A model generated the notes under the pieces. That model was not told the origin of the DNA. It saw nothing but the letters and a program-made list of their open reading frames with translations, and did no database searches. A program made the position numbers and the translations under genes. Of a DNA stretch of 64,000 bases, positions 1 to 9,191 are shown in pieces. Origin of the DNA: an uncultured Chitinophagales bacterium (lineage in GTDB: Bacteria; Bacteroidota; Bacteroidia; Chitinophagales; JAHDHT01); assembly GCA_938023075.1 (NCBI GenBank), contig CALHDG010000034.1, positions 1-64,000 of the forward strand, read 5' to 3'. Numbering within the stretch: position 1 is the stretch's first letter; each line of letters starts with the position of its first letter.

Positions 1-83
1 GTTTGGGCATAGTTAATTTCTGCAATCAATAACATAGTTATTAAAGCCAAAAGTTGGTAACTGTTTGATTTTTTCATTTTCAT
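1..83 (-). CDS. Secreted protein, N-terminal fragment (runs off window)
   Basis: The minus strand from 83 leftwards reads MKMKKSNSYQLLALITMLLI followed by AEINYAQ. This is a lysine-rich n-region, a hydrophobic core and an alanine-glutamine cleavage site of the kind common in Bacteroidota secreted proteins. Only the first 27 codons lie in the window, so no function can be given. A second ATG at 77 is also possible. It is absent from the ORF track because it is short and partial. It lies downstream of the two lipoprotein genes on the same strand, but a terminator hairpin at 266-295 separates it from them. Confidence 0.6.
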   Translation of the reverse strand, partial: MKMKKSNSYQLLALITMLLIAEINYAQ

Positions 84-265
84 TTATTTCTATTAAATAA
101 TATATGTAAACGTAGTATCAAATAAATTTAATCGCAAGTACAAAAATTTTAGTTTTTGGAAATCCAAAATCTAAAGCTTCTTATTAAATCCGATTAATCA
201 TCAGTCAAAGAGTTTTTTAAAGTTGATATGTTGAAACATAAAATTCAAAAGTATGGGCTAAATAT

Positions 266-295
266 AAAAGCCTAAGCAACGAGACTTAGGCTTTT
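266..295 (-). terminator. Terminator hairpin after the 198-aa lipoprotein
   Basis: AAAAGCCTAAG pairs perfectly with CTTAGGCTTTT around an 8-nt loop, giving an 11-bp stem that ends in U-rich sequence on the minus strand. It starts 48 nt after the stop codon of the lipoprotein gene at 343-939. Confidence 0.7.
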
Positions 296-342
296 GATGA
301 CTTTAAAATCCATTATATATCCATCAAACACCAAAAAAGGTA

Positions 343-939
343 TTATAAATTTAAACTCTGATTTAAACTTACATCAAAACAATTGGTTAAAGTACCTATA
401 TAATAGTCAAACGCATTTGATGCATTGTTTTGATATGCATTACTTGATGGATTTGTAAGAAAGTTGTTTAAATGACACTGAAAAAATTCTAAAGAGCTGA
501 TTGCCGCTGAACCATTAAAGCAAGAACCCGGTGTAAATGTACAGTTAGTAGCTACTCCAGTATAAACAAAAGGTGGTACTACAACCCTTGCCGGTAAACA
601 AGGTTCTAAAACACTTAATCTGTAGTAGTCAAATTGAATGATTATTCTTTGCCTGTTATTGACAGTCGGATTTGCAGCAAAGTCCTCAATTGTAATGACC
701 AAATTATTAAGAGCTTGATTTACTAAATTATTGAAATTACTACATCGTATTCTTAGGTTTGTTTTATCAGTTTCAAGCTGCTTTTCATTTTTTGCATTTA
801 AATCATCTTCCATAAGAGATAAATTCTGACGGATTGGTTCGTCTTGAATTATATCTTTATCGCAAGAAGTTAGTAAAATACTTACTATTGCAAATGTAAT
901 TAACATGTTAAAAAATTGATTCAATCTTAAAATATTCAT
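343..939 (-). CDS. Lipoprotein of unknown function
   Basis: This 198-aa protein starts with a lipoprotein signal peptide (hydrophobic stretch, then LLTSC-DKD), so it is probably anchored in the envelope. The acidic residues after the lipobox are common in Bacteroidota surface lipoproteins. The mature part has no domain I recognise; it contains several Asn-rich stretches and six or so cysteines that could form disulfides. Its first 35 residues resemble those of the neighbouring 171-aa lipoprotein (both carry a xxSC-(D/E)-x-(D/E)-II sequence), but the rest does not. A conserved 39-nt leader element sits 26 nt before its start codon. Confidence 0.7.
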   Translation of the reverse strand: MNILRLNQFFNMLITFAIVSILLTSCDKDIIQDEPIRQNLSLMEDDLNAKNEKQLETDKTNLRIRCSNFNNLVNQALNNLVITIEDFAANPTVNNRQRIIIQFDYYRLSVLEPCLPARVVVPPFVYTGVATNCTFTPGSCFNGSAAISSLEFFQCHLNNFLTNPSSNAYQNNASNAFDYYIGTLTNCFDVSLNQSLNL

Positions 940-965
940 AATAATATAATTTATTTTTTTATTAA

Positions 966-1004
966 GTGCCTACTCTATTTTGGCTTTTCAGCATGCCGCC
1001 GTTT
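966..1004 (-). promoter_or_regulatory. Leader element copy 1, H-type pseudoknot candidate
   Basis: Read on the minus strand, AAACGGCG-NNN-TGCTGAAAAGCC is followed by AAAATAGAGTAGGCAC. GGC can pair with GCC, and TGCT with GGCA (one G-U), which gives an H-type pseudoknot with an A-rich loop. The element ends 26 nt upstream of the start codon of the 198-aa lipoprotein. It matches copy 2 at 35 of 39 positions. I do not recognise it as a named riboswitch. Confidence 0.5.
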
Positions 1005-1028
1005 ATGATTTATGATTGGACTTTTAGT

Positions 1029-1544
1029 TTAGCAATTACAACTAAGAAGTGCGAAACACATAATATCTATATCTTGGGCACTTATAGTTCCACCAGATGA
1101 TGAACATATATTGCCATTGCCATTTAATGTTTCTATTCCTCCAGCTCTCCAGGAAAATTGATTTGGTGGATCTAAGCCACGTCTGACTCTGTCTGCTAAA
1201 ATCAGATCAGTAATACTAAACCTTCTGTCGTTATTTATATCACCCCTTGAACTTACAGCCCATCTATTACATTGACAGTTATTTAAAAATGGACCAATGT
1301 CACAAATTGTTCTGCTTTCAATTTCAGAGTTTGAAATATCTAAAGGTTCTAAACCATTGCCTATAAATGCTTGGTTAATTTCTTCTAAAGTGGCATATTC
1401 AATTTCTACATTATTCTCATCTATTTTAACTCCATCTATATCCTCCTCAATAATAATCTCCCGTTCACAAGAAGTAACCAAAACACCCACAACAGCAAGT
1501 ATAATAAATAAATAAAAAAATCTTTTTAATTTTAACATTTTCAT
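1029..1544 (-). CDS. Lipoprotein with a dockerin-like Ca-binding repeat
   Basis: The 171-aa protein has a lipoprotein signal peptide (VLVTSC-EREIII), an acidic linker, and near residues 100-170 a dockerin-type-I-like region. The first repeat is GDINNDRRFSITDLILADR, matching the calcium-loop-plus-helix pattern. A second, weaker repeat is SAQDIDIMCFAL. Cysteines cluster around this domain and at the C-terminus. Dockerin repeats often mediate protein contacts, but similar repeats are widespread in Bacteroidota outside cellulosomes, so the partner is unknown. The gene has a good promoter at 1638-1669 and the conserved leader element 26 nt before the ATG. Confidence 0.75.
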   Translation of the reverse strand: MKMLKLKRFFYLFIILAVVGVLVTSCEREIIIEEDIDGVKIDENNVEIEYATLEEINQAFIGNGLEPLDISNSEIESRTICDIGPFLNNCQCNRWAVSSRGDINNDRRFSITDLILADRVRRGLDPPNQFSWRAGGIETLNGNGNICSSSGGTISAQDIDIMCFALLSCNC

Positions 1545-1569
1545 AATAATGAAATTTATTGTTTGTTAT

Positions 1570-1608
1570 GTGCTTACTCTATTTTGGCTTTTCAGCAAAT
1601 CGCCGTTT
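1570..1608 (-). promoter_or_regulatory. Leader element copy 2, H-type pseudoknot candidate
   Basis: This is the same element as at 966-1004, ending 26 nt before the start codon of the 171-aa lipoprotein. Here the second stem is TGCT with AGCA, a fully Watson-Crick version of the G-U containing pairing in copy 1. The other three differences fall in the predicted first loop. It lies inside the transcript expected from the promoter at 1638-1669. Confidence 0.5.
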
Positions 1609-1637
1609 GGTTATAAATAATTATTTAAACTTGATGC

Positions 1638-1669
1638 CAAATTTAAGAGAGGAAGGAACATCTGTCAAA
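1638..1669 (-). promoter_or_regulatory. Bacteroidota-type promoter for the dockerin-like lipoprotein
   Basis: On the minus strand TTTG is followed after 20 nt by TAAATTTG, a full match to the Bacteroidota sigma consensus (TTTG-N19/20-TAnnTTTG). Transcription would begin near 1631, leaving a leader of about 85 nt that contains the pseudoknot candidate. Confidence 0.65.
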
Positions 1670-1853
1670 TACAGGAAATATGGATTTTGGACTTGCAATA
1701 AGGGGCTTTAACAATAAAGATATATCAGTTAATAAATTAATGCTATGTGTAAAATAATGTCTTTTATATAGTTAGAAGTGTTTATTATATATGGACAGAA
1801 ATTTTCATTTTAGCAATTTCAATCCTTAACTTTAAGCTAATTTTAATTTTGAT

Positions 1854-3314
1854 ATGTCGATAATAGAACTTGTAAATTCATTGTCTGTTGCTGAAAAAAG
1901 GCATTTTACCTTATATACTGATATTAAGGGAAAAGGCAATACACCTAAGTATATTAAGCTCTTTGCGCTAATTAATAAAAGCGTAACTATAACCAATACA
2001 GAAATAGGCGAAGCAGGTTTTAAAGCTGATGATAAAACTTTTTTAAAAGAAAAAATTGAAGAATCTTTACACGGCTTATATTTAGGCAAATCAGTTGTAA
2101 GTAAGTTAAAATGGCTAACTGAAAGCATGGAGCGTTATTTCAATAAGCAGCAATGGACAGATCTTAGCAAATGCATTTCCAAAACAAAAAAAATAGCCTG
2201 TAAATATGAGAAATACCTGGATTGGCTTCAGGCTATATATTGGGAAAAGGAAATGTTAGTAGCTCAACCAGAAAGTAAACAACGTCTTGAAAAGATTGAA
2301 AAACTTATAGAAGAAGAACAAGATGTAAAAGGTAATTTTGATGAAGAGATGGATTATTACAATTTAAGGATTTCTTTAGATTCTTTATTAATAAAAGACA
2401 TTAAGCTAATTGATAAAGAAAATAAAAAAAAATTTGTACGGATAATATCTACCAAGCTTTTGAGTGAACATGCAAAACCTGTTTCTAAAAAATCTAAAGT
2501 CAATTATTATCATGTAAAAACTAGAACAGCATATTATGAAGGTGAAAAACAAAAATCTTATACCATGGCTAAAAAGTTAGTGGGAGTTTTTGAAAATAAC
2601 AGGCTGTTTATGGATGAACATATGGATTGGTATAAAAAAAGTATTTGCCTGCTTAGTGGTGTTTGTATTTTTTCAGGTCAGGTTGAAGAGATTCCCAAAC
2701 TTATCAAAATAGTTGGCAACGACGATGCTCACTTCAAAATCGCTTGTTTACATGGTTTAAGATATTCAATTATAAAATTAGATAAAGACCGTGGCATATC
2801 TTACCTAAAAAGAATTAGGACTATAATTGAAAATCCAAACCATCAAATACGACCAGGCAGACAATTGGCAATTTTTTATAATGGGGCAGTCTTTTGTAGT
2901 TTTTTTGGTAATTGGCAAGAGATGCATTATTGGATAGAAAAAATATTCAATGCTAAAAGAACTGATGATCGACATGACATACAATACTGTGCTCGTATTT
3001 TGAATCTTATCAATCAATTTGAGTTACAATCCGATGATATGGATAATCAAATTCAAGCTACAGAAAAGTATTTTACACGAAAAGATCAATATACAAGAAC
3101 CAACAGGCATATTATTCAAGCTTTCCGTCATTTATATAGAGCCATTAACCGGAAAGAAATGATATCAATATGGAATGACTTATGGCAATATTTACAACCT
3201 AAAGTGGTTAATAATAATGCGTCTACCCAACAACTCGGCTTAGGAGAACTTTTCATCTGGTGTACTTCAAAAATTGAAAATGTTTCTATGGGAGAAGTGT
3301 ATAAAAAATCATGA
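1854..3314 (+). CDS. Helical protein of unknown function (486 aa)
   Basis: The protein begins with a helix around LVNSLSVAEKRHFTLYTD and continues as mostly alpha-helical, lysine- and glutamate-rich sequence without signal peptide or membrane segment. It therefore looks cytoplasmic and could be a TPR-like solenoid. The protein at 15374-16822 is nearly the same length and opens with the same kind of sequence (LLQNFDKNEKKRFQKFV), so the two may be distant paralogues of a Bacteroidota family. No catalytic motif is visible. The ATG at 1854 is the first in frame. The gene converges with the endonuclease gene, leaving only 5 nt between the stops. Confidence 0.7.
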   Translation: MSIIELVNSLSVAEKRHFTLYTDIKGKGNTPKYIKLFALINKSVTITNTEIGEAGFKADDKTFLKEKIEESLHGLYLGKSVVSKLKWLTESMERYFNKQQWTDLSKCISKTKKIACKYEKYLDWLQAIYWEKEMLVAQPESKQRLEKIEKLIEEEQDVKGNFDEEMDYYNLRISLDSLLIKDIKLIDKENKKKFVRIISTKLLSEHAKPVSKKSKVNYYHVKTRTAYYEGEKQKSYTMAKKLVGVFENNRLFMDEHMDWYKKSICLLSGVCIFSGQVEEIPKLIKIVGNDDAHFKIACLHGLRYSIIKLDKDRGISYLKRIRTIIENPNHQIRPGRQLAIFYNGAVFCSFFGNWQEMHYWIEKIFNAKRTDDRHDIQYCARILNLINQFELQSDDMDNQIQATEKYFTRKDQYTRTNRHIIQAFRHLYRAINRKEMISIWNDLWQYLQPKVVNNNASTQQLGLGELFIWCTSKIENVSMGEVYKKS

Positions 3315-3319
3315 ATACC

Positions 3320-5698
3320 TCACGGCGAAATAGTCCCCAAATTATAATTAACAAAATTAGTAGTAATGTTAAACACAAAAATATTCTGACTGGCAGTATA
3401 GGTACATCCGTTTTCGGTGTAGGTATAAGTGATGGTATGAATACCTGCCCCAGCCAAAGAAGGATTAAAGGCATTAAAAATAATACCGGTTCCACTAAAG
3501 GTACCGCCTGCCGGTGAACCCGTTAAATTAATTGGACTAAAAGAGGAGGTATTAGCCGGCAAACCAGAAATTTGCGGAGTGATGCCTCCACAAGAGGAAC
3601 TACAATCATCCGATTGAATAACTAAATTGTCTAAAGTCCATTCAGCGGTACCTGGTGGATTGCCATTGGCACTACCACCGGTAGCTATATGTTTAATACC
3701 CAAATAAAAAGCGGCGCGTTCGGCTGCTGACAAACTACTCATTAAATTCACACTAATGTTCGTATCATCTGCCAAATTGATTACCGGATTCCAGGTTGCC
3801 GCGTTTACTGCCGCAGCCGTATTTGCTCCGCTATAGTTTGTTGAATATAAAATTTCTAAATCTGGTCCGTTAAAATTTTCAACACCATCCAAAGAAAAAC
3901 TTAAAATACTGGAATTGGTATAACTTAACATGGGAGAAATTAACCATTGTTCGCTGGCTTCGTTACAAGATGCCCCGCAAAATGGATTGATTTGATAACT
4001 TCCATTGTTGCAAAGCCAGGTATTAGCTGCGCTGGTATTGGTTACAACGGCAACCGGTGTAAAGTTACAAGCATCGCTTAAACAAGTATTTAGAGCAACA
4101 TTACACGGATTGCTATCCCAAATTAAGGCTACATATTCCGGGTGATCAACAAAAGGGTTCCGGTTTCCCTGAATATTGAAAATGGCTTCATTTCTATCAA
4201 TTTCTAATTGACTAACCGGGTCATCTTGATGCCATTGTAAAACGATATTCATTAAGCACGTTTCATATGGTATAAACGAATTATTAGTTAATGCTTCATC
4301 GCCTACATTATTTTGGGTTTCCCAACTGGCAATTACATCTTCATAACGGGTTGCCATATACAAAAAGGCGCGGGCAAAATCTCCTTTATAAATATTTGTT
4401 GGTTCGAACACATTAGCTGCAATACAATTGGGAGAATCTGAACCTACTTGCGTACCATTGGTAGAGGTGAAATTTGCATTACCCACATTGCCTAATGGAT
4501 AGTTATTTTTAGCACTGTTTGCCGAAGCATCTGAGGGAAAGAGGTTAAACAAATCGGTATACTGGGGAGCACCACTTGAACCACCCCACCAAGAACTGGG
4601 TAATATGTGATCGCGATTCATACCATTAGGCAAATTGCCATTGGAGCAAGTGCCTTGGCTGTCGTTAGTGTAGCGGTCGAGTACTGTTCCATTTGCTGCC
4701 ATATCGTTCGCACACATAAAGTTGAGTACATCGTAACTTCCAGAAGAAGTATAGGGTATTACGGTATGATTATCGATTAAATTATGCAAAGCCGTTTTTA
4801 AGGTGGCACAACGGTTTCCATTACTTATTGCCGACTCTATATTTTGATAGTAATTGCTACAACGCGAATTAGAAATAGTGCCCTGTACACCCAAACTATT
4901 ACAATCTGAATCGATAAATTGAATTGAAAAGGCATCACCTTCAAAGGCATAAAAAGACATGACCCCGTTAGCTATTTGAGCAGGATCATCACTTACATTT
5001 AAAACCGGATTATTGTTCACTAATATTTCAGTTATGGCATTGTCGTCTAAACCGGTATAGGGTACATCAATAATTAACTCATCACTTGAAGGGGTGTTAC
5101 TTAAGCATATATAAACGGGGTCGCTTAATACTAAGCTGCAACTGTTATTGCCAACTACTTCGCTGGCACAGGGTGTAGTGGTTGATGAAAAAGCACTTGG
5201 CTCAATTGTCCATTCGCTCAAATTAAAAATTGAAGAGGCTTGTGTAACATTAAAATTGCGGAATACTCTCGAATCCTCATAATCCCAAGTTCCGCCATTT
5301 TCTCCTATTACACCATAAATATCAATTGAATTGATTCCATCATTCAATTCGTACACATCATTTCCGTTGCCAGAAACACAAATGATATCATTAACAATGT
5401 TAGAACAAGTTGTTGTGTTTTGAGGTGGAGTAGAGTGATAAAATATAAAACAATCATCTTTCATTAAAATGGTGCCTGCTTGAACATTTTTACTACACGT
5501 ACTATTTATAGAACCGTTTGAATATTTATTGAGATAATAGTTACTTATATCTACGGCAGTTGAACCAATATTGCAGATTTCTACGTAGCGTTTGGTATAA
5601 TCATCAACCGGATCTACCACTTCTGTAATTAATACATTTGCTTGAAGTGTATACAAAAGAGAAAACACTGCTAAAGTAGTTGTTATGATTCTTTTCAA
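3320..5698 (-). CDS. Secreted endonuclease I-family nuclease with lamin-tail domain
   Basis: The 792-aa protein has a signal peptide (residues 1-20), a lamin-tail-like beta domain (about 20-160, beginning [10 protein letters not shown]), and an endonuclease I domain (about 283-530). The nuclease shows [13 protein letters not shown] with the catalytic His, [31 protein letters not shown] and [20 protein letters not shown]. This family is metal-dependent and cuts DNA or RNA without sequence specificity, so nutrient or phosphate scavenging outside the cell is likely. A choice-of-anchor-type beta domain (about 545-690) and one PKD-like repeat follow. The protein ends in GTISP without the T9SS sorting domain usual for such proteins, so the C-terminus may be truncated. 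Confidence 0.85.
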   Translation of the reverse strand: MKRIITTTLAVFSLLYTLQANVLITEVVDPVDDYTKRYVEICNIGSTAVDISNYYLNKYSNGSINSTCSKNVQAGTILMKDDCFIFYHSTPPQNTTTCSNIVNDIICVSGNGNDVYELNDGINSIDIYGVIGENGGTWDYEDSRVFRNFNVTQASSIFNLSEWTIEPSAFSSTTTPCASEVVGNNSCSLVLSDPVYICLSNTPSSDELIIDVPYTGLDDNAITEILVNNNPVLNVSDDPAQIANGVMSFYAFEGDAFSIQFIDSDCNSLGVQGTISNSRCSNYYQNIESAISNGNRCATLKTALHNLIDNHTVIPYTSSGSYDVLNFMCANDMAANGTVLDRYTNDSQGTCSNGNLPNGMNRDHILPSSWWGGSSGAPQYTDLFNLFPSDASANSAKNNYPLGNVGNANFTSTNGTQVGSDSPNCIAANVFEPTNIYKGDFARAFLYMATRYEDVIASWETQNNVGDEALTNNSFIPYETCLMNIVLQWHQDDPVSQLEIDRNEAIFNIQGNRNPFVDHPEYVALIWDSNPCNVALNTCLSDACNFTPVAVVTNTSAANTWLCNNGSYQINPFCGASCNEASEQWLISPMLSYTNSSILSFSLDGVENFNGPDLEILYSTNYSGANTAAAVNAATWNPVINLADDTNISVNLMSSLSAAERAAFYLGIKHIATGGSANGNPPGTAEWTLDNLVIQSDDCSSSCGGITPQISGLPANTSSFSPINLTGSPAGGTFSGTGIIFNAFNPSLAGAGIHTITYTYTENGCTYTASQNIFVFNITTNFVNYNLGTISP

Positions 5699-5912
5699 AA
5701 TTCTTAGTTTTAATTATACTGCAAAAGTGCACAAAGAAAATGATTATTGTTGCATTATCTTAATAAAATGTCATTTATAAAACTATAAATGTATAATACA
5801 TATAATTGATATTTTTTATTTTTCAATCGTTGTGCTCAAATTCTATCATTTTAATAGTTGTTTTGGAGTTGTACTGTTTTTTTTCTTTCTACGAAGAACT
5901 GACGGTTTTAAA

Positions 5913-6034
5913 CTAGCCCCGATTGTAGCGGTTATGCTGCCTGAAGCGTTGGCATTGGTGCGTTGGCGCAGCATTTGAGCGGAAAGCGGGACTACCGTTA
6001 TTATCATGCTCCATGGTTTCGCTTCAAAAAAAAT
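5913..6034 (+). repeat. Interspersed structured element, family 1, copy 1
   Basis: This copy starts CTAGCCCCGATTGTAGCGG, continues with a stem ATGCTGC/GCAGCAT, then TTTGAGCGGAAAGCGGGA, and ends TTTCGCTTCAAAAAAA. The outer CCCG and CGGG can also pair. It lies directly beyond the stop codon of hflX and fills much of the 338-nt gap, in which I see no gene. Confidence 0.8.
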
Positions 6035-6036
6035 AT

Positions 6037-7233
6037 TTAATACTGAAAAACTCTATAAGGATAGCGCTGCTGATATAATTTTTTGATGCGTTCCATCATT
6101 TCAAAACGGAGTTGTTCAAAATTTTCTTTGTTAATTGCCGAAACAAAAACGGCATTGTCTTGACTCTTTTTTTTCCAACTTTGTACCAACTGTCTTTCTA
6201 AATCCTGTTTTTCTTCGGGCATCAAAAACTCATCGAAGTGGCGCTTTCGGTATACATCTAATTTATTAAACACCATTAAACAAGGTTTGTCGGTTACGTC
6301 CATATCCACCAACAATTGGTTAACCGCTGCAATTTGATCTTCGTATTGTGGATGCGCAATGTCAACTACATGCAATAGCAAATCGCTCTCACGCACTTCA
6401 TCTAAGGTTGATTTGAAACTTTCAATTAAATGGGTGGGCAACTTGCGAATAAAGCCAACGGTATCAGACAATAAAAAGGGTATATTTTGATACACTACTT
6501 TACGAACGGTGGTATCTAAAGTAGCAAACAGTTTGTTTTCAGCCAATACATCCGATTTGCTTAGCGCATTCATTATAGTGGATTTACCTACATTGGTATA
6601 GCCCACAAAAGATACGCGAATCATATCGCCCCGGTTTTTACGGCGTGTAATGTTTTGCTTTTCTATTTTAACCAACTTGTCTTTGAGTACTTTAATTTTG
6701 CGTTGAATAATCCGGCGATCCGTTTCAATTTCTTGCTCACCGGGTCCGCGCATGCCAATACCTCCTCGTTGACGTTCTAAGTGAGTCCACATACCCCGCA
6801 AGCGAGGTAAAATGTATTGCAGTTGTGCCATTTCAACCTGCGTTTTTGCTTGGGCTGTTTTGGCGTGACGAGCAAAAATGTCTAAAATCAAGTTGCTTCG
6901 ATCTAATACTTTTATCTTTAGGGCTTCTTCAATATGTGCCTGTTGTTTTGGTGATATTTCATCATCAAAAATAATCAGATCAATTTCTTTTATTTGAACG
7001 TACTCTTGAATTTCTTCTAATTTACCCTTGCCCACAAAGCTGCGCACATCCGGATGCGGTAATTTTTGAGTGAAGCGTTTTAACACGTTGGCACCGGCAG
7101 TGTTGGTTAAAAACTCTAACTCATCCATAAATTCAATCAACTGATCTTCGGTTTGTTCACCATAAATCAGCCCCACTAAAATGGCTTTTTCAAAAGTTGT
7201 TTTGCCTTGTATATTGGTTTCGAAACTTTGCAT
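6037..7233 (-). CDS. hflX: GTPase HflX
   Basis: HflX is a GTPase that binds the 50S ribosomal subunit and helps split stalled or heat-damaged ribosomes. The 398-aa protein has the N-terminal HflX domain (VGKGKLEEI near residue 68), the glycine-rich linker ERQRGGIGMRGPGE before residue 170, and the GTPase core: G1 GYTNVGKST near 210, G3 DTVGF and G4 NKLD. Length is normal for the family. It is the last of three closely spaced minus-strand genes (nfu-like, DUF2905, hflX), and an interspersed repeat follows its stop. Confidence 0.95.
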   Translation of the reverse strand: MQSFETNIQGKTTFEKAILVGLIYGEQTEDQLIEFMDELEFLTNTAGANVLKRFTQKLPHPDVRSFVGKGKLEEIQEYVQIKEIDLIIFDDEISPKQQAHIEEALKIKVLDRSNLILDIFARHAKTAQAKTQVEMAQLQYILPRLRGMWTHLERQRGGIGMRGPGEQEIETDRRIIQRKIKVLKDKLVKIEKQNITRRKNRGDMIRVSFVGYTNVGKSTIMNALSKSDVLAENKLFATLDTTVRKVVYQNIPFLLSDTVGFIRKLPTHLIESFKSTLDEVRESDLLLHVVDIAHPQYEDQIAAVNQLLVDMDVTDKPCLMVFNKLDVYRKRHFDEFLMPEEKQDLERQLVQSWKKKSQDNAVFVSAINKENFEQLRFEMMERIKKLYQQRYPYRVFQY

Positions 7234-7301
7234 AATTCAATTTGTTTTTTAGTTAAAGAAATATCTTAAAAGGGAGATAACTTGTATCACTACAAAATAG
7301 T

Positions 7302-7514
7302 TCAAAAAAATCTTCTAATTAACCACATCATAAATGAAGCTATTACACTAAACAAAATCATGGTAGTAATCGGAAAAAAGATTTTGGTGTTGTCCTTATC
7401 AATTTTAATGTCGCCCGGTAAGTTGCCAATCCAACTCAATTTATCTCCAAAAAAGTGCCAAATTAACCCAATGAGGATTAGGGTGATACCGATGTAAATA
7501 ATTAATTTAGCCAA
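7302..7514 (-). CDS. Small membrane protein, DUF2905 family
   Basis: This 70-aa protein consists of two hydrophobic segments on either side of the family motif GNLPGDIKIDKDNTKIFFP, which identifies DUF2905. The function of the family is not known; it is an inner-membrane protein of two transmembrane helices. The start is a TTG codon (MAKLIIYIG), placed 9 nt after the stop of the nfu-like gene, which points to co-transcription. An ATG start giving the full first helix is not available. Confidence 0.85.
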   Translation of the reverse strand: MAKLIIYIGITLILIGLIWHFFGDKLSWIGNLPGDIKIDKDNTKIFFPITTMILFSVIASFMMWLIRRFF

Positions 7515-7523
7515 AATATTGCT

Positions 7524-8120
7524 TTACATTTCTTGAGCTACCACATCCTTCACTGTACCTTCTGGCAACATGCGTTCCAACAAACCTTGTATGCCATTTT
7601 TTAAAGTGATGGTAGAAGAAGGACAACCACTACAGGCACCTTGCATGCCTAAAGTTACTACTCCGTCATCAAATGATTTAAAAACGATAGAGCCTCCGTC
7701 CATTTCAACAGCAGGTTGAACGTAAGTCTGAATCAACTCTATAATTTGCTGTTCAATTTCACTATGATCACCAGTATGGACCAAGCTTTTTTGTTTGATG
7801 CTTTCTAAAGCAGCTTCTGTAAAAATTGCTTTTTCTCTTGATAAATAAGTTCTGATAAACTCGCGAATTTCAGGAATCACTTCTTGCCAATCTTTATCTT
7901 CAGTTTTGGCAATGGTTACAAAATTATTTTTGATGAAGACACCGGTAATATAATCAAAGCCAAAAAGTGAAGCAGCAAACGGCGCACCTTCTGTATCGTT
8001 GATGCTGGTATAATCTACAGTTACCCCTTTCAGCAATATGCGATTGACTACAAACTTCATGGTTGCCGGATTGGGTGTCGATTCAGTATATAATGAAACT
8101 ATCGATTTTACATTTTCCAT
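7524..8120 (-). CDS. Nfu/NifU-type iron-sulfur carrier
   Basis: The 198-aa protein has the Nfu N-terminal domain (TPNPATMKFVVN near residue 15) and a C-terminal NifU-like domain with the cluster-binding motif GACSGCPSST (Cys163 and Cys166). Such proteins take a 4Fe-4S cluster from the scaffold and pass it to target enzymes in the cytoplasm. Both domains are intact and the length is usual for the family. It heads the group with DUF2905 and hflX. Confidence 0.93.
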   Translation of the reverse strand: MENVKSIVSLYTESTPNPATMKFVVNRILLKGVTVDYTSINDTEGAPFAASLFGFDYITGVFIKNNFVTIAKTEDKDWQEVIPEIREFIRTYLSREKAIFTEAALESIKQKSLVHTGDHSEIEQQIIELIQTYVQPAVEMDGGSIVFKSFDDGVVTLGMQGACSGCPSSTITLKNGIQGLLERMLPEGTVKDVVAQEM

Positions 8121-8151
8121 ATATAGTATTTGTCTAATTTTTAATTTTCTC

Positions 8152-8159
8152 CAAAGATA
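8152..8159 (-). promoter_or_regulatory. Candidate -7 element for nfu-like/DUF2905/hflX
   Basis: TATCTTTG on the minus strand fits TAnnTTTG and lies 32 nt before the nfu-like start codon. The -33 region 20 nt upstream is only TTTT, so this is a partial match. Confidence 0.35.
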
Positions 8160-8255
8160 AGTCTATTTCTATTAGTATGAAAACTATTGAGGAAGTGGAT
8201 GTTGTTTACTAAAAATGAGTAATATAAAACAACAATCAATCAAACTTAATAGAAA

Positions 8256-9170
8256 TTATAGATCCTTTTCACCGAGCTTTTTCTTTAGGTTATTTAATTC
8301 TTTCAATAGTTCCGCATTTTCATCAGATAGTTCAGAGTTCTTATCGGATAGTTCAGTATTCTTATCGGATAATTCAGTGTTCTTATCAGATAACTTTTCA
8401 ACTTCTTCAAACAAGTCTTGTTTCTCACGTATATGTTCTTCTATTTCGCTTTCTACCTGATCTAATAATTCTGCTTGATTTAATTTTTCTTCATCGGCAG
8501 CTGCATTTCTAAGTCGCTCTGCCATTAAACGCAATAACTCATGTTCATTTAATTCCGATTCTTTTATTTCTAAAATTTTGTGATCATCATTCGCTACATA
8601 AGTTTGATTAAAAATCTGTAAAACGCGTTCTAATTCAGTTCGGATAGGAGCTTTAAGCCTTCGTATTTGAATAATAAAACTATTGTGACTTAAATTTTCA
8701 ACAAATTCTTCTTTTGCGTGAATAATTTTAGAAGTACTTAAATCTACATAAGTTCTGTTCACTTTTAAAATAGCACTTTTTATGTTTTGTAAATTAAAGC
8801 CTAAAAAATAGATGGTTAATAAAGGGAGACTTACTTTTTTTTGTTTTCCGTTCTCCATTATAACATCTTCTTTTAAATAATTATCGCCTAAATATTTTCG
8901 GAAACGGGTAATATCTTTTGGATTCTTTCCTTTCTGAAGTTCGATTAAAATTTTCTTTTGCTCACCGTTTGATAGTTTTATTATTGCCTTGAAATCTAAC
9001 CTTAAAATAATGATTTCAAATTTTTCTGACCGGCTTATTTGCTCTTGCGGATGTATATGTAGTTCTACAATATCTTCACCAATAATAGTAGACAGTAAAC
9101 GACGGGCGATTTCTATATCGTCCATCAAATATTTAAAAAAAACATCATAAATTGGATTCGCTATTCTCAT
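8256..9170 (-). CDS. PD-(D/E)XK nuclease family transposase-like protein
   Basis: The 304-aa protein starts with NPIYDVFFKYLMDD, the usual opening of the PDDEXK_2 (Rpn-like/transposase-associated) family. It contains LRLDFKAII followed by KKILIELQKGKN, the D-(I/V)-E-x-Q nuclease core. These proteins are linked to recombination and are often scattered in many copies in Bacteroidota. The C-terminal 80 residues form a coiled coil built from seven-residue units (LSDKNTE repeated about four times), encoded by a 21-bp tandem repeat near 8325-8400. TATATTTG at 9193-9200 is a candidate -7 element. No flanking inverted repeats were seen. Confidence 0.8.
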   Translation of the reverse strand: MRIANPIYDVFFKYLMDDIEIARRLLSTIIGEDIVELHIHPQEQISRSEKFEIIILRLDFKAIIKLSNGEQKKILIELQKGKNPKDITRFRKYLGDNYLKEDVIMENGKQKKVSLPLLTIYFLGFNLQNIKSAILKVNRTYVDLSTSKIIHAKEEFVENLSHNSFIIQIRRLKAPIRTELERVLQIFNQTYVANDDHKILEIKESELNEHELLRLMAERLRNAAADEEKLNQAELLDQVESEIEEHIREKQDLFEEVEKLSDKNTELSDKNTELSDKNSELSDENAELLKELNNLKKKLGEKDL

Positions 9171-9191
9171 AATTTTAATAATACTCTATCT

